Positions 47,043 to 56,122 of a stretch of 64,000 bases of DNA are shown piece by piece. The stretch covers positions 62,001-126,000 of the forward strand of contig WION01000016.1 of NCBI GenBank assembly GCA_015039365.1, given 5' to 3'. The stretch comes from Amanita rubescens. Taxonomy: Eukaryota; Basidiomycota; Agaricomycetes; Agaricales; Amanitaceae. The notes beneath the pieces are model-generated. The model was given only the letters and a program-made list of their open reading frames with translations. It ran no database searches and was not told the origin of the DNA. Within the stretch, counting starts at the first letter, position 1, and every line of letters starts with the position of its first letter. The position numbers and the translations under genes were made by a program.

Positions 47043-47366
47043 TGCAGTGTCGTCTAAGTCGAGGTTGGTTTTAGTGGCATTTCAATTCAGTGACGCGTAT
47101 AGTAGCACAGCCACGCTTATGTCAGCGATTAAGCCAACATCTAAGCGAAAAATACAAGTACTAGTAGGCCGTAAATCAGAGAGGCTCATGATTAACAGGG
47201 ATTTTGTGCAAGTTTAATATCACCAGCTCGAGCGTTTAGGCAAATGAAGGTGTGGGCAGTAGACGTACCGCCCGGCTGTGTGAAAGGGCAACAATTACAT
47301 AATATTCATCACAAGTCCAAAAACGTATACTTCGCACCGCTCATACGGCGTACTTCCAGGTCTACT
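47043..47366. promoter_or_regulatory. 324-bp divergent promoter, ataxin-3 / ATG27
   Basis: Interval between the two outward-pointing start codons. An in-frame longer ORF upstream of ATG27 (ATG 47244) exists but would add a hydrophilic leader in front of the signal peptide, so it is judged 5'UTR. No specific binding site was recognised. Confidence 0.45.
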
Positions 47367-48450
47367 ATGCGACGGCCCGTTGATTATTTGTCTCTTCTCG
47401 TTATAGCCTCAATCTCTCTCTGTGCTTCACTTTCACTGGCAGACGACAACCCATTTAATTGCCATGTCACGGCGGAAAACCATGAATTCGACCTAACCCC
47501 ATTGGCCGGAGAGCACACTATTAATCGTACTCGAGAAACGCCGCCGAGTGAAATGATCGATTCTCTCAGATTCAACTTATGTCAGGATCTAGAAATCCTA
47601 GAAAATGTGCCTCAGAAGGACCAGGTATGGCCGTGATTCATCCACCTTAGCGCTTTTCTTTATTATATATGTAACAGTGCTCAGGCAGCACAAGAGCATG
47701 CCTAAGAGTAATTAACAAAAAAGAAGGAGTGGACGATCGCGTCGTCTCTGTTATACCGATAATACAAACGTCAAAACTGAAGGCTACATATTCCGTGATC
47801 TCAGGTGAGCAGCACTGGCGTGGTTATTTTTCTGCATTTTGTTAATTTTTTCTAGACCCACAGTCACTTTCAATATCATTCGGTGGCTCGGAATATCCAC
47901 ATCCAAGTAATTCGACGCCGGTGAACCAATTTCTGGATTTAACGTTAATCTGCAATCGTGAAGTCACAGATACTCCCAAGTTCGCATCATATGATGGAGT
48001 GCGATTGGCGGTTGAATGGACTACACCTGTGGGCTGCTATTCGTTGCCAAAAGACAAACCTACGGGTGACAAGCCTGCGGATGACGGAAAAGAACAAACT
48101 CCACATGACAGTGTCGGCAGTGGTATCGGGTGGTTCTTCCTGATGTATGTTCCTCACATCATTAGAAAACCTCGCACTAAGCTTTGATCCACAAAGGCTC
48201 GTTCTTGCACTCCTTGCCTACTTTGCGTTGGGCGCCTATTACAATTACTCTACGTATGGTGCCAGAGGTCTTGACCTAATACCGTAAGTGAAGTTAGGCT
48301 CGGGCCTTCCGCTATCCACTGAGTCATCTCAATTTCAGCCACCGAGACTTCTGGCAAGAAGTTCCATATATGTTGCGTGATGTCATATCCCACCTTTGCT
48401 CAGGCGTCGGAGCACGAAGAACGAGCCGTAGCGGTTATATAGCGGTGTGA
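47367..48450 (+). CDS. ATG27: Autophagy-related protein 27 (Atg27)
   Basis: Type I membrane protein cycling between Golgi, endosomes, vacuole and Atg9 vesicles. Exons: 47367..47624, 47678..47804, 47856..48144, 48197..48283, 48339..48450 (290 aa). Signal peptide RRPVDYLSLLVIASISLCAS; MRH-type luminal domain with paired Cys (NPFNCHVTAENHEFDLTPLA, FNLCQDL, CSGSTRACLRVINKKE, SFGGSEYPHPSNSTPVNQF, GCYSL); TM helix IGWFFLMLVLALLAYFALGA. The cytosolic end reads HRDFWQEVPYMLRDVISHL and finishes GYIAV-stop, a YxxPhi signal at the very C-terminus like the YSAV of yeast Atg27. Confidence 0.92.
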
Positions 48451-48707
48451 GCTTGTATCGCCTTTCGACCGTCGTCACCATACTCCTATATGAAAACCCG
48501 TATTCTCTGATGACCATTTGCATTTTAGGTTTGGTTCTTGCATACCATCTACGTTCATTAGATCTCGCAGCATGGCTTTGTCCGCATATCAGTAGTAAAT
48601 ATATAGTGTACATAAACAGATAATCATTTGTTCAAAATATGTTGTTCTTAGCGAATACCATGAACGTTACATGACGCTATGTGTCCGCGGCTAGTCACGT
48701 TCCTGGC

Positions 48708-49080
48708 ATGCAGCGTTTGGTCACGAGGCAACTCGCACTGCACCACGACTTATCGATACAGTACTTATCTTCCAAACTTAACAATGCCTTTGCGCTCCTG
48801 TCTAGCAATGTACTTCCACCAAAGCCTTGCTCGTGCGGCTTAGCCGAAATCAGAGGCCCTTATTACACACCCGTCACCCAGACTTATTTGGACGAACTGT
48901 TGACGGACTGGGGTGAATACATTGATGGCGTTAAATTTGCTGCAGGGTCGTTTACTCTAATGCCCCAGGAGCGCATTAGAGCATTTATTGACAATCACGG
49001 TATGTACGCGTTTCGTTTCACTCGGTTACTCAACGACATTCCTTGGCAGGCTGCTACGTAAGTACAGGTATGAACCCTAA
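48708..49080 (+). pseudogene. Truncated ComA/HSA32-like (phosphosulfolactate-synthase fold) gene fragment
   Basis: Exon 48708..49002 and the start of a second exon (about 49051..49068) after a 48-nt intron. The reading frame contains CGLAEIRGPYYTPVTQTYLD, then ELLTDWGEYIDGVKFAAGSF and TLMPQERIRAFID, which resemble the first strands of the ComA TIM barrel found in fungi and in plant HSA32. After splicing, CYVSTG is reached, exactly where a further donor (GTATGA at about 49069) occurs, and then homology stops. The remaining two thirds of the barrel is missing and an antisense F-box pseudogene begins at 49077. Function is therefore unlikely. Family identification is from memory. Confidence 0.6.
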
Positions 49081-50081
49081 TTCCACCCAACCCAGGGCGT
49101 CTCTAAGTTTGCAGGATAACAATACTTAATAAGATAAGTTTCACCATCTAAGACCTTCATGCCACCACTACCATAGCTATTACCGCCCGGGAATAGATAT
49201 ATTTCTCTGGCGGGAAGATACACATCAGGGAGACGTTCAACGTGAGCACCTGTAGGAGATTCTTTCAAAAAGTTGACATCTCCTGGTGCACGTATTATGA
49301 GTCGCTGGAGCGAATTGGGAACTTCAGCAGTGTGTATCTCCCTAGCTGGGGCCATATGAGAGGTCAAGTTCCAGATTTACAATATTCGGACAGACAGTAA
49401 CCATGTTTGCAACGTAACAACCCCCGACACCTGCCAGAGTGATGTCTTATGTTTGGGATGCTCCACGAAGGAGAGATGAGATCTTCATCTACGAGGGGTA
49501 TGATTTGTAACCTGGAGACCAAAAAGTCTGGCATTGCGGGACTGAATGTGTGAACTATCTCCAGTTCAGTAACTTGCGAAGGGAAATCCGCAAGTCGTGA
49601 ATGCTCGAATATATCATCGAAGCCCATGTTATGATAGTGAATCGCAATTTTGCGCAAGTTGGGGACGAAGGACACTTTCTTGTCCCTGATCAAGCGGAGA
49701 ACGTCCGCCATGACTATACCGGCTGGATGCTCTGTGGTAGACTCTTGCTGGGGCGCATGCGGATGGGCGATGACAAAAGTGATGCTGCAACACCTAACCT
49801 CAAAGCGTGCTTGTGTCTCCTTATCATAAAATCTGGATTCTTGGCGTAAGATGTGAAGAAAATGGTCCGCATAAGAGGCACAGGGAATGTACGTCTGCTG
49901 TTGATGCGCGGATATACACATTCCTCCATGCCGAATCGAAGAATGGCATAGACGTCATAAAGGCGACGCGTTCATTGATTGAGAGTCGACATGACCAAAG
50001 AAAGCGAACGATTAAATCGACGAGCTCGGCTGAGAAGGGAACTGCGGTTGTCATAGGATACACTGGCCCCAAATGTCTCAA
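49077..50081 (-). pseudogene. F-box-like protein pseudogene with multiple frame disruptions
   Basis: Three overlapping minus frames together read as one protein of the expanded basidiomycete F-box-like family. Frame 1 opens MTTAVPFSAELVDLIVRFLW and ends ...YIRASTADVH. Frame 2 continues IPCASYADHFLHILRQESRF and EVRCCSITFVIAHPHAPQQE. Near 49455 the frame changes to ITLAGVGGCYVANMVTVCPN, then near 49340 to REIHTAEVPNSLQRLIIRAP. At least three frame changes occur in 1 kb with no room for normal introns. A GT...AG stretch of 25 nt at the first break would fix it, but is far below the intron minimum here. Best read as a decaying copy. Confidence 0.6.
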
Positions 50082-50395
50082 ATTCTTGAGAATATGCGGT
50101 AATAGCCGGGTGTGATGAGGGTTAAATGAGTAGATATGACTTGTCCGCTCAACACAAATCCTATGTAACTAGGGCAAAAGGCTATTTGGCCGTCTTAGTA
50201 CCTTTTCTACTGCCGAGGAGCTCGGAGTGAAATGAAAAACAAGATACTACTTGGTGCGAGATGCACATCTGCCAGACACATTCAGAGTCGTCCAATCAGA
50301 TTCTTCAAATTTAACTCGCACATACTAAATGGCTAGATACCAGTGATCCTACTAACGCAGTATTTGGGACAGGGCCAACCACGACATTGAACCTC

Positions 50396-51142
50396 TAAAA
50401 GTTTCTGAATCCCTCGAGGTACAAAACCGTACGCTTGCGATTTTCAAGAGTAATGATGTCTTCATCGGGTTTTGGGAATCACGCCTTGTGGCGATAGACA
50501 ATCGTCTGTTTCGCAGGCTTCTCCCCAAAACGAACTGCACAGCCCAATTCCGCTGTCACTTTTATCTTGTAGAAAGTAGGGATGAATTGCTCCGCTGTCG
50601 TAATCCCCAAAATAACCCGCTGCTCCAGCTCTATCTTTGTGCTTTTCTGCACCCTCCCATCCTGTTGAAAGGCCCCGATTGCTGACGCTATCAAATGTGC
50701 TTCCGGGTCGGAGCGCTTGATAATTGTTTTGCTATGTTGGAGAATGAGCATCGTCAAATTCGAGGGGATGTGGTGGACTTCAACGTTGGCAATCGTAGAA
50801 GCGGTTTCATTGCGCACAGCCAGTCGTACCGCCATACCCATGCGTATCATAGTGTGGGCCGGGTGATGGCTCTTATATCCGTATTTCATGAAGTCTAGCA
50901 AACTTGCCAGAAATAAATTGAATCCCAATCTGCAGCCACAGGCTCGGCGTCTATTTCTTCTCTGGCACGTTTGACGTTGTCAGCCAGTGATAAATGAGAA
51001 TCCCTAGGAATAATGACATCTTCTGTCTCGAGAAAGCCGGGAAGCCAGAGTAATCCGGCAGAGGTCCGTCAAAGAACGAGTCCTGATCCTGGTCCTGAAC
51101 GATGATGTTAAAAGCAGCCAAGTCAGCTGAGGTCCAGTCCAT
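50396..51142 (-). pseudogene. Decayed 'WTSADL' family protein (unknown function, possible PD-(D/E)XK-like)
   Basis: The start MDWTSADLAAFNIIVQDQDQ matches an Agaricomycete family I recall with WTxADLxxYNI openings. The frame then shifts: FLETEDVIIPRDSHLSLADN is in another frame, and the conserved C-terminal core returns in a third (TMLILQHSKTIIKRSDPEAH; LIASAIGAFQQDGR; PTFYKIKVTAELGCAVRFGE; QTIVYRHKA). After an in-frame TGA (50479-50481) the family ending continues: FPKPDEDIITLENRKRTVLY. Two frameshifts and one nonsense codon indicate a pseudogene. Function of intact relatives is unknown; the nuclease link is only a suspicion. Confidence 0.55.
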
Positions 51143-51195
51143 TGTGTCGGATATTTTATCTAACAAGGGGTTGATATCAGCAGTACAGAGCAAAG

Positions 51196-51830
51196 GTGAG
51201 ATTGACTTACTTACCCCTGTCCCGCTGAGCGAAGTGAAACAGTGGAGTTTCTCAAGTAGTCACAGGCGATGTATATGCTGACTGCAGAGAGGCTTTATAC
51301 GTTACTATGTTAGCATAAACTTACGATTTGAGCATACTGCATTGGGTCTTCCACATCTACATTCCCGCTACGTGCTAAGTAGTAGTGGTGGGTTGTCACT
51401 ATTACTATTGCAAAGATAGTATTGCGACTTTCGCAACGATGTCAATAGCGTTTTGGTACCCACAAAAACCTGCAGGAAGAAGTCGCTGCTAAAACCACAA
51501 AACAACCGATACACTGTTAGTGTTTTTCACCAATACGCTGGCATTTTATGCCTTCTATATATGATTACGCAAGGGCCCCCTTCGCACGGTGTGGGTGCGT
51601 CCACAGAAAGGGTGAACTCCACCAGCCCTAACCCTTAGGCTGGTAATAGGACCTAATAGGACTGACGTCAAGAGGGCTGAGAATATGTGGATGATAGCCG
51701 CTTAAAGCCCACTGACTGATTTCTCATACGACCACTGGTGCCCGCATTCCAGCGCTGAACACGGGGGTTTACGCTTCGTGAGTCATGTTACACCTGCTAA
51801 ATAACAGTTCAGTAATTCACGGTTTTAGTC
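51196..51830. other. Intergenic region with hairpin and the left edge of a tandem duplication
   Basis: No gene seen. Near 51617-51643 the sequence ACCAGCCCTAA..TTAGGCTGGT forms a 10-bp stem with one bulged C. From about 51620 onwards it aligns with 52690 onwards (blocks GGGCTGAGAATAT, ATGATAGCCG, TTCTCATACGA), marking the upstream part of the duplicated unit. Confidence 0.55.
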
Positions 51831-52316
51831 ATGGGCCAGAAAAAGTGGTATGTTGTTATCGTGGGCAAGGCGGTCGGTGTGTTCACAAGCTGGTGGGTAG
51901 TTCCCTATATCACCAATCTGTGGAAATCGCGTCCCACTCATACTTGGCCATGGAATGTTACAGGCTCGAAGTTGCTCCCCTGGTTGTCGGTGTGTCAGGA
52001 GCACAACATCAAAGCTTCCCCACAGAAGAAGAGGCCACGCAGGCCTTTAGAGACGAAGTCTCGAAAGGCACGGTGAAATCGTAAGTCGATACTGATCCCA
52101 GTCTTGCCGTGACCATCGCTTTGGTGACAACTTGAAGCCCTCCAATCCTGTTAATTAGCAATACAATCAGCGATCTGCCAAGTTCTAATATTTTATTACA
52201 GGTTCCAAGACTCGTCGAGACCCGAGGATGATCCCCTGATTCACAGCTCGTCTGCGACTCAGGGCTCGCCACCAGGATTCGAGATAGAGGACATTTGTCG
52301 TCGGACACACTTATGA
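51831..52316 (+). CDS. RNase H1 N-terminal (Cauli_VI/RHBD) domain protein, short copy, 97 aa
   Basis: Exons 51831..51892, 51964..52080, 52202..52316. MGQKKWYVVIVGKAVGVFTS and WLEVAPLVVGVSGAQHQSFP followed by TEEEATQAFRDEVSKG form the small hybrid-binding/viroplasmin domain that binds RNA-DNA hybrids or dsRNA in RNase H1. There is no RNase H catalytic domain. The third exon adds a 37-residue tail (PPGFEIEDICRRTHL end). The 121-nt second intron is the longest in the neighbourhood. Its donor GTAAGT corresponds to coding GTAAAT in copy 2, suggesting the splice site arose after duplication. It may be a recent truncated duplicate. Confidence 0.65.
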
Positions 52317-52895
52317 GATAAAAAGACAGTTGGATGTAGTGGCAAGTGCTTGCTAGATGTCCCATGGTTCTGAATGTCTGGTTAATGCCTATAATAAAGA
52401 TAGTGGGCAGCCCCTCTGACATGAAGGTGCATAAATTGTTTTACCTCGTTGGAGCGTTTCGTAGACAATAACACAAGTCAATTTTTCCCACATTTGTAGT
52501 TGGAACACCACCGCATGAGTTTATGTTGCGGTTGGCATGAATGAGTCGCTGGGGTTCAGCCTTTCAGGCCTGAGGTAGTGCCAAGTCGGTATTTCACCGG
52601 TTATATGAAGTGCTTGATTTTTTAAAAGTGGAGGCATATTCAGTACCTCGGATTTGGTGCGCCCAGCTAGGCATCCATAGAATAGGATATATGGCTCTAA
52701 CCCTGAGGATAAGTATAGCGACGAGGCGCAGCGGGGCTGAGAATATACGGAATGATAGCCGGTTAAAAAGCAACTTGGTTCTCATACGAGTCACCGGTTC
52801 ACCACTACAGGCACCCGCGTTTTCCAGCGCCTACGAGACTCAGGTCAAGTCGCACTCGCTAGATAACAATTCATTTACCGTTCAAGGCTTCGGCT
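52317..52895. other. 579-bp spacer between the duplicated genes
   Basis: The first 370 bp show nothing recognisable. From about 52690 it is the duplicated promoter segment of copy 2 (compare 51620-51830). No ORF of note. Confidence 0.5.
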
Positions 52896-53913
52896 ATGGC
52901 TGGGAAAAAGTGGTACGTTGTTATTGTGGGTAAGGCGGTCGGAGTATTTGGCAGCTGGTGGGTGGTTCCCAGTGTCACCGAGCTGTCAGAGCTCGTCTTC
53001 CTGACTCATCCTTGTTCATTAAATAATACAGGCTTGAAGTTGCTCCCTTGGTTGTCGGTGTGTCAGGAGCACAGCACCAAAGCTTCCCCACACAGGAAGA
53101 GGCCATACAGGCCTTTAGAGACGAATTCATGAAGGGCAGCGTGAAAATCGTAAATGCGGGCCCGAAATCTTCGCCAGGACAAGAATATACCTCGGCGCCC
53201 TCTACGCCGCGCCGGACACAGTCGCATGGGACTGCTTCAGCGTTTCAGTCCAACAGCAATAGCCCCGTTAGGCGAACGACTTCAGACTTGTCTTATGTAG
53301 ATTATAGGAGTGGGGTAGAAGAGAAGCGCCAGGGTTCGATGTGCTCGTCGCCAAGATATGCGTCGTCACACTCTGCTAGTGTCCGGACGCCATCTGGACT
53401 CGGCTACTACCCTGACAAGCTTGATGCGGTTTCCTCGCCTTCAATCAAGACTAATGGAACCTTGACTCCCCTCGGCTCGCCAAAATTAAACTTTGCAGCA
53501 GAAGGGAAGCACAATGTCAACATGTCACCGCGTCTCTCGCGTATGCAGTCACCGGACCGTGCTTCGCGTTTATCTCCGAGTGTAGGGGGGTCTAACAAGG
53601 GCTACGTGACTGCCACAGTCTGCGACGACTGTGCTGAAAGAAAGGCCCTTAATAAATGCCACTGTTGCAATCGTATTATCGGCGGGAGTTCGCCTAGCAG
53701 ATCACTTTCAAATGCGCTCTCCGATATGCAGGTCTCACACCGTTACCTTATACGAGAAGCAAATGGATCCTCGATCACCGATGGCAAAGGAGTCCTACAT
53801 TCCTTTGATGGGGAGGTAAGAGTCTGCTTGGGCCCAAAATAAAGGCAACTGAGATTGATGCATTTTAGTGGTATGTCTTTTGGACGTCCGTCTCCTTCAC
53901 CTGGGAAACGTAG
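52896..53913 (+). CDS. RNase H1-type hybrid-binding domain protein with Ser/Pro-rich linker and Cys cluster, 296 aa
   Basis: Exons 52896..52957, 53032..53815, 53869..53913. The N-terminal domain MAGKKWYVVIVGKAVGVFGS + WLEVAPLVVGVSGAQHQSFP + TQEEAIQAFRDEFMKG is nearly identical to copy 1. It is followed by about 150 residues of low-complexity Ser/Pro/Arg sequence with repeated S-P and T-P sites, then VCDDCAERKALNKCHCCNR (C-x2-C-x8-C-x-C-C), a possible small zinc site, and SHRYLIREANGSSITDGKG. The last tiny exon gives WYVFWTSVSFTWET. No catalytic RNase H residues. Function unknown; nucleic-acid binding is inferred from the N-terminal domain. Confidence 0.72.
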
Positions 53914-54063
53914 CGAGACGGGGAGTGCGTTGTTTCGAGGGCTGTGAATGGGCGATTATCGATTAAACGCGTTGGAACCAACGACCCTTTCGAAAGTATT
54001 ATGACTATGACGAATGTATATATATAAATATTGAATATCAAATATGGTACTAGCTTGTTACCA

Positions 54064-55169
54064 ATGGATGCTTCAGACTTTTCTTTACCCAGTGCGTCTG
54101 GCTCACGTCTCCTCTCCGATTCACCATTAGTTCTTCCATCGCATTCGTTATCGTTCTCAAACACAGGTCCTGGTGGTGACGACCTCTCGCTATCAGAACT
54201 CTCCATCGCGGATCCAACATCCTCCATATTTAGCAAACCTTTCACTCTTCTTGCTGAACCATCTCCTCCCGAAAAGCCAGCAGACACGCCAGGAAATGGT
54301 AGCACCAATGCAGCGCCAGAGCAGGCCGCAGAAGTAGATGGAAGAAGTAGGCGTCAGGTGGACGAAAAGCAACGCGAAGAAAAATTACGGAGTGATCTGT
54401 TCATATTGAAGAAACTGAATTCCGCATTCTCACTATTTCACGAAGCTCTGGACGAATCCGGTTCGGCGAACGAGGTGCGGCGTGCATTCTTTGTCGGTTC
54501 TAGTCCCTTAGTCCGGCATCGTCGCTAGCGCGTGGCTGCCCAACTCAGACAGACAGACGCCTTGCTGAACAAGTACATTGACATCCTATCTAGATCAGAG
54601 GAATTTTCGCGTCTGATCCTGGATGAGCAATGGATGGGTGCCTGATGCGGTGAGAGTGACATGAGCTACGATTATGCACAACCTTTCTCATCACGGCGGT
54701 TCTGGCACTCTATAGGATGAAGAAGAGTTAGAACGGGAACGGAACGAAGCCCGGGAAAAGGCACGCCGAGAAGAAGAAGAACGGGTGCTTGCAGAACAGC
54801 GTGAAAAGGAACGACGGGAGCGCGAGGAAAGGGAGCGCATAGAAAAGGAAGAGAAAGAAAGAATGGCGAGAGAACAGCAGGAACGATTGGCTGCGCGAGG
54901 CACCGCCAGGGGTGTCCGAGGCCTCAGAGCTTCGGTGCGAGGTACGAGGGGCACAACTCGTCCAGGTGAGTGATTTCAATAGTGAAATCACAACGATAAC
55001 GCCGACTGCGCGCGCAGCGTCAAGCTCTGCTGTTGGAAGTAACACTAGTCGTTTACGTGCCCCAAGTGCGAGTGGCTCGGAAACCTCACAAGCGGGCACG
55101 AAGCGCTATACATCAGCCAGAACTACGAACACTACTATATCTGCGCGTGGCACTACGCGAAGGACATGA
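54064..55169 (+). CDS. DUO1: DASH complex subunit DUO1, with apparent +1 frameshift
   Basis: Kinetochore DASH/Dam1 ring component. Exons 54064..54474, 54529..54649, 54716..54965, 55018..55169. The Duo1 core reads LRSDLFILKKLNSAFSLFHE, ALDESGSANE, then RVAAQLRQTDALLNKYIDIL and SRSEEFSRLILDEQWMGA; an Arg/Glu-rich coiled coil follows (EEELERERNEAREKARREEE). Exon 2 contains one extra T (54643), making GCC-TGA in frame; removing it gives MGADA|DEEELERE as expected. An alternative splice (donor 54637, acceptor in GATGAAG) would avoid it but uses poor sites and drops conserved residues. The C-terminal tail is Gly/Arg/Ser/Thr-rich. Confidence 0.8.
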
Positions 55170-55474
55170 AGCAAACCACGATGATTTTTGGCTATGCTAT
55201 GATGACCTCGTGTAAAGCATGCATACACTCTACTTCTGGTCCAGAGCCTACAGGCTGGGAAGGCGGAATCCAGGAAGGATTGATGATACTGTCCCGAAGA
55301 TCTACAGGTTGATAGATCTATTATACACGATAACAAATACAGTGGTTACATTGCAAGTACTCTAAAGTCCGATTTGTCCATTAAGTCCGTGTAAGAAGTT
55401 CGTATACAGTCCGAGTCGTGCAGTCGTGAACAAAGTCCTGAGAGTCGTAACTAGAAATTATAGTCCAAACATTT

Positions 55475-56005
55475 TCAAGCTGCGTTCTTATGGGCGATAA
55501 TAGTAAATTCTGGGCTCCAATTGCCGGAGTCACCCATTACTAAAAAGGGTCAGCGTCAAGTGGAGGGGATGTTTGTTTGATGACTTACAGACAATGCGGT
55601 AGTCGTGGCCGGGTGGGACGTGCGGCACCGTGATCTCAATTCGACCGAGCAAGATACTGAAGTTGCCAGCTAGGGGGTCTGATACACAGATCAAAAGACA
55701 TCCACATACTTCTTGAATACCACTTACGGTTTACGTCTGTTAGATCCCCCTTTCTCAGAAAGACTTCGCCAATAGTATTGGTGATTTGCTCTGGAGGATT
55801 AGTTGTGTTCCTGCGACGAGGGTCAGGAATGAGTATGCATGCGGGAACCCTACGCATACCAGACAACATGGTGTTTTTCTCCAACAGCCCATATGGTAGT
55901 GTGCTTTGGGTAGAGAATTGGTGGATCATATACATCGCGAGTAACGTGAGGGAGAGAAAAGACGAAAGAGAAAAGTGAAAGCAGGAACAGAACGAAAAAC
56001 TTCAT
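55475..56005 (-). CDS. Small secreted Kre9/Knh1-type Ser-Thr-rich family protein, 129 aa
   Basis: Exons 56005..55854, 55810..55728, 55678..55589, 55539..55475. Signal peptide MKFFVLFLLSLFSFVFS. The mature part contains one Ig-like Kre9/Knh1 N-terminal domain: ILYPKHTTIWAVGEKHHVVW, TIGEVFLRKGDLTDVN, GNFSILLGRIEITVPHVPPG, YRIVLMGDSGNWSPEFTI. It lacks the long Ser/Thr stalk and GPI signal of typical members, ending AHKNAA, so it is predicted soluble. Likely extracellular or cell-wall associated; molecular role unknown. It is divergent from DBP10 with 117 bp between starts. Confidence 0.78.
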
Positions 56006-56122
56006 GATAGAAGACGTGTAGATCGTTGGTGGCGAGGGGATGAGGAAAGAGACGAGGCGTAAGGGGCTGCTTATATATGACCCCAGCATAAGCGGTGCCT
56101 ATTTGCCGGCCTGCCGGTTCGC

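Larger units (their letters stand above)
51620..53150 (+). repeat. Tandem duplication, about 1.07-kb unit (promoter plus RNase-H1-type domain)
   Basis: The two ATG codons are 1065 bp apart (51831 and 52896). Similarity covers about 200 bp of upstream sequence, the first exon, the unusually long 71/74-nt first intron and the second exon as far as GTVKS / GSVKI. Beyond that the copies diverge: copy 1 splices to a short unrelated third exon, copy 2 reads through into a long open exon. Confidence 0.75.

Noticed and set aside
51617..51643. Hairpin considered as a transposon terminal repeat or terminator
   Set aside because: No partner inverted repeat or target-site duplication was seen nearby and rho-independent terminators do not apply to nuclear fungal genes.
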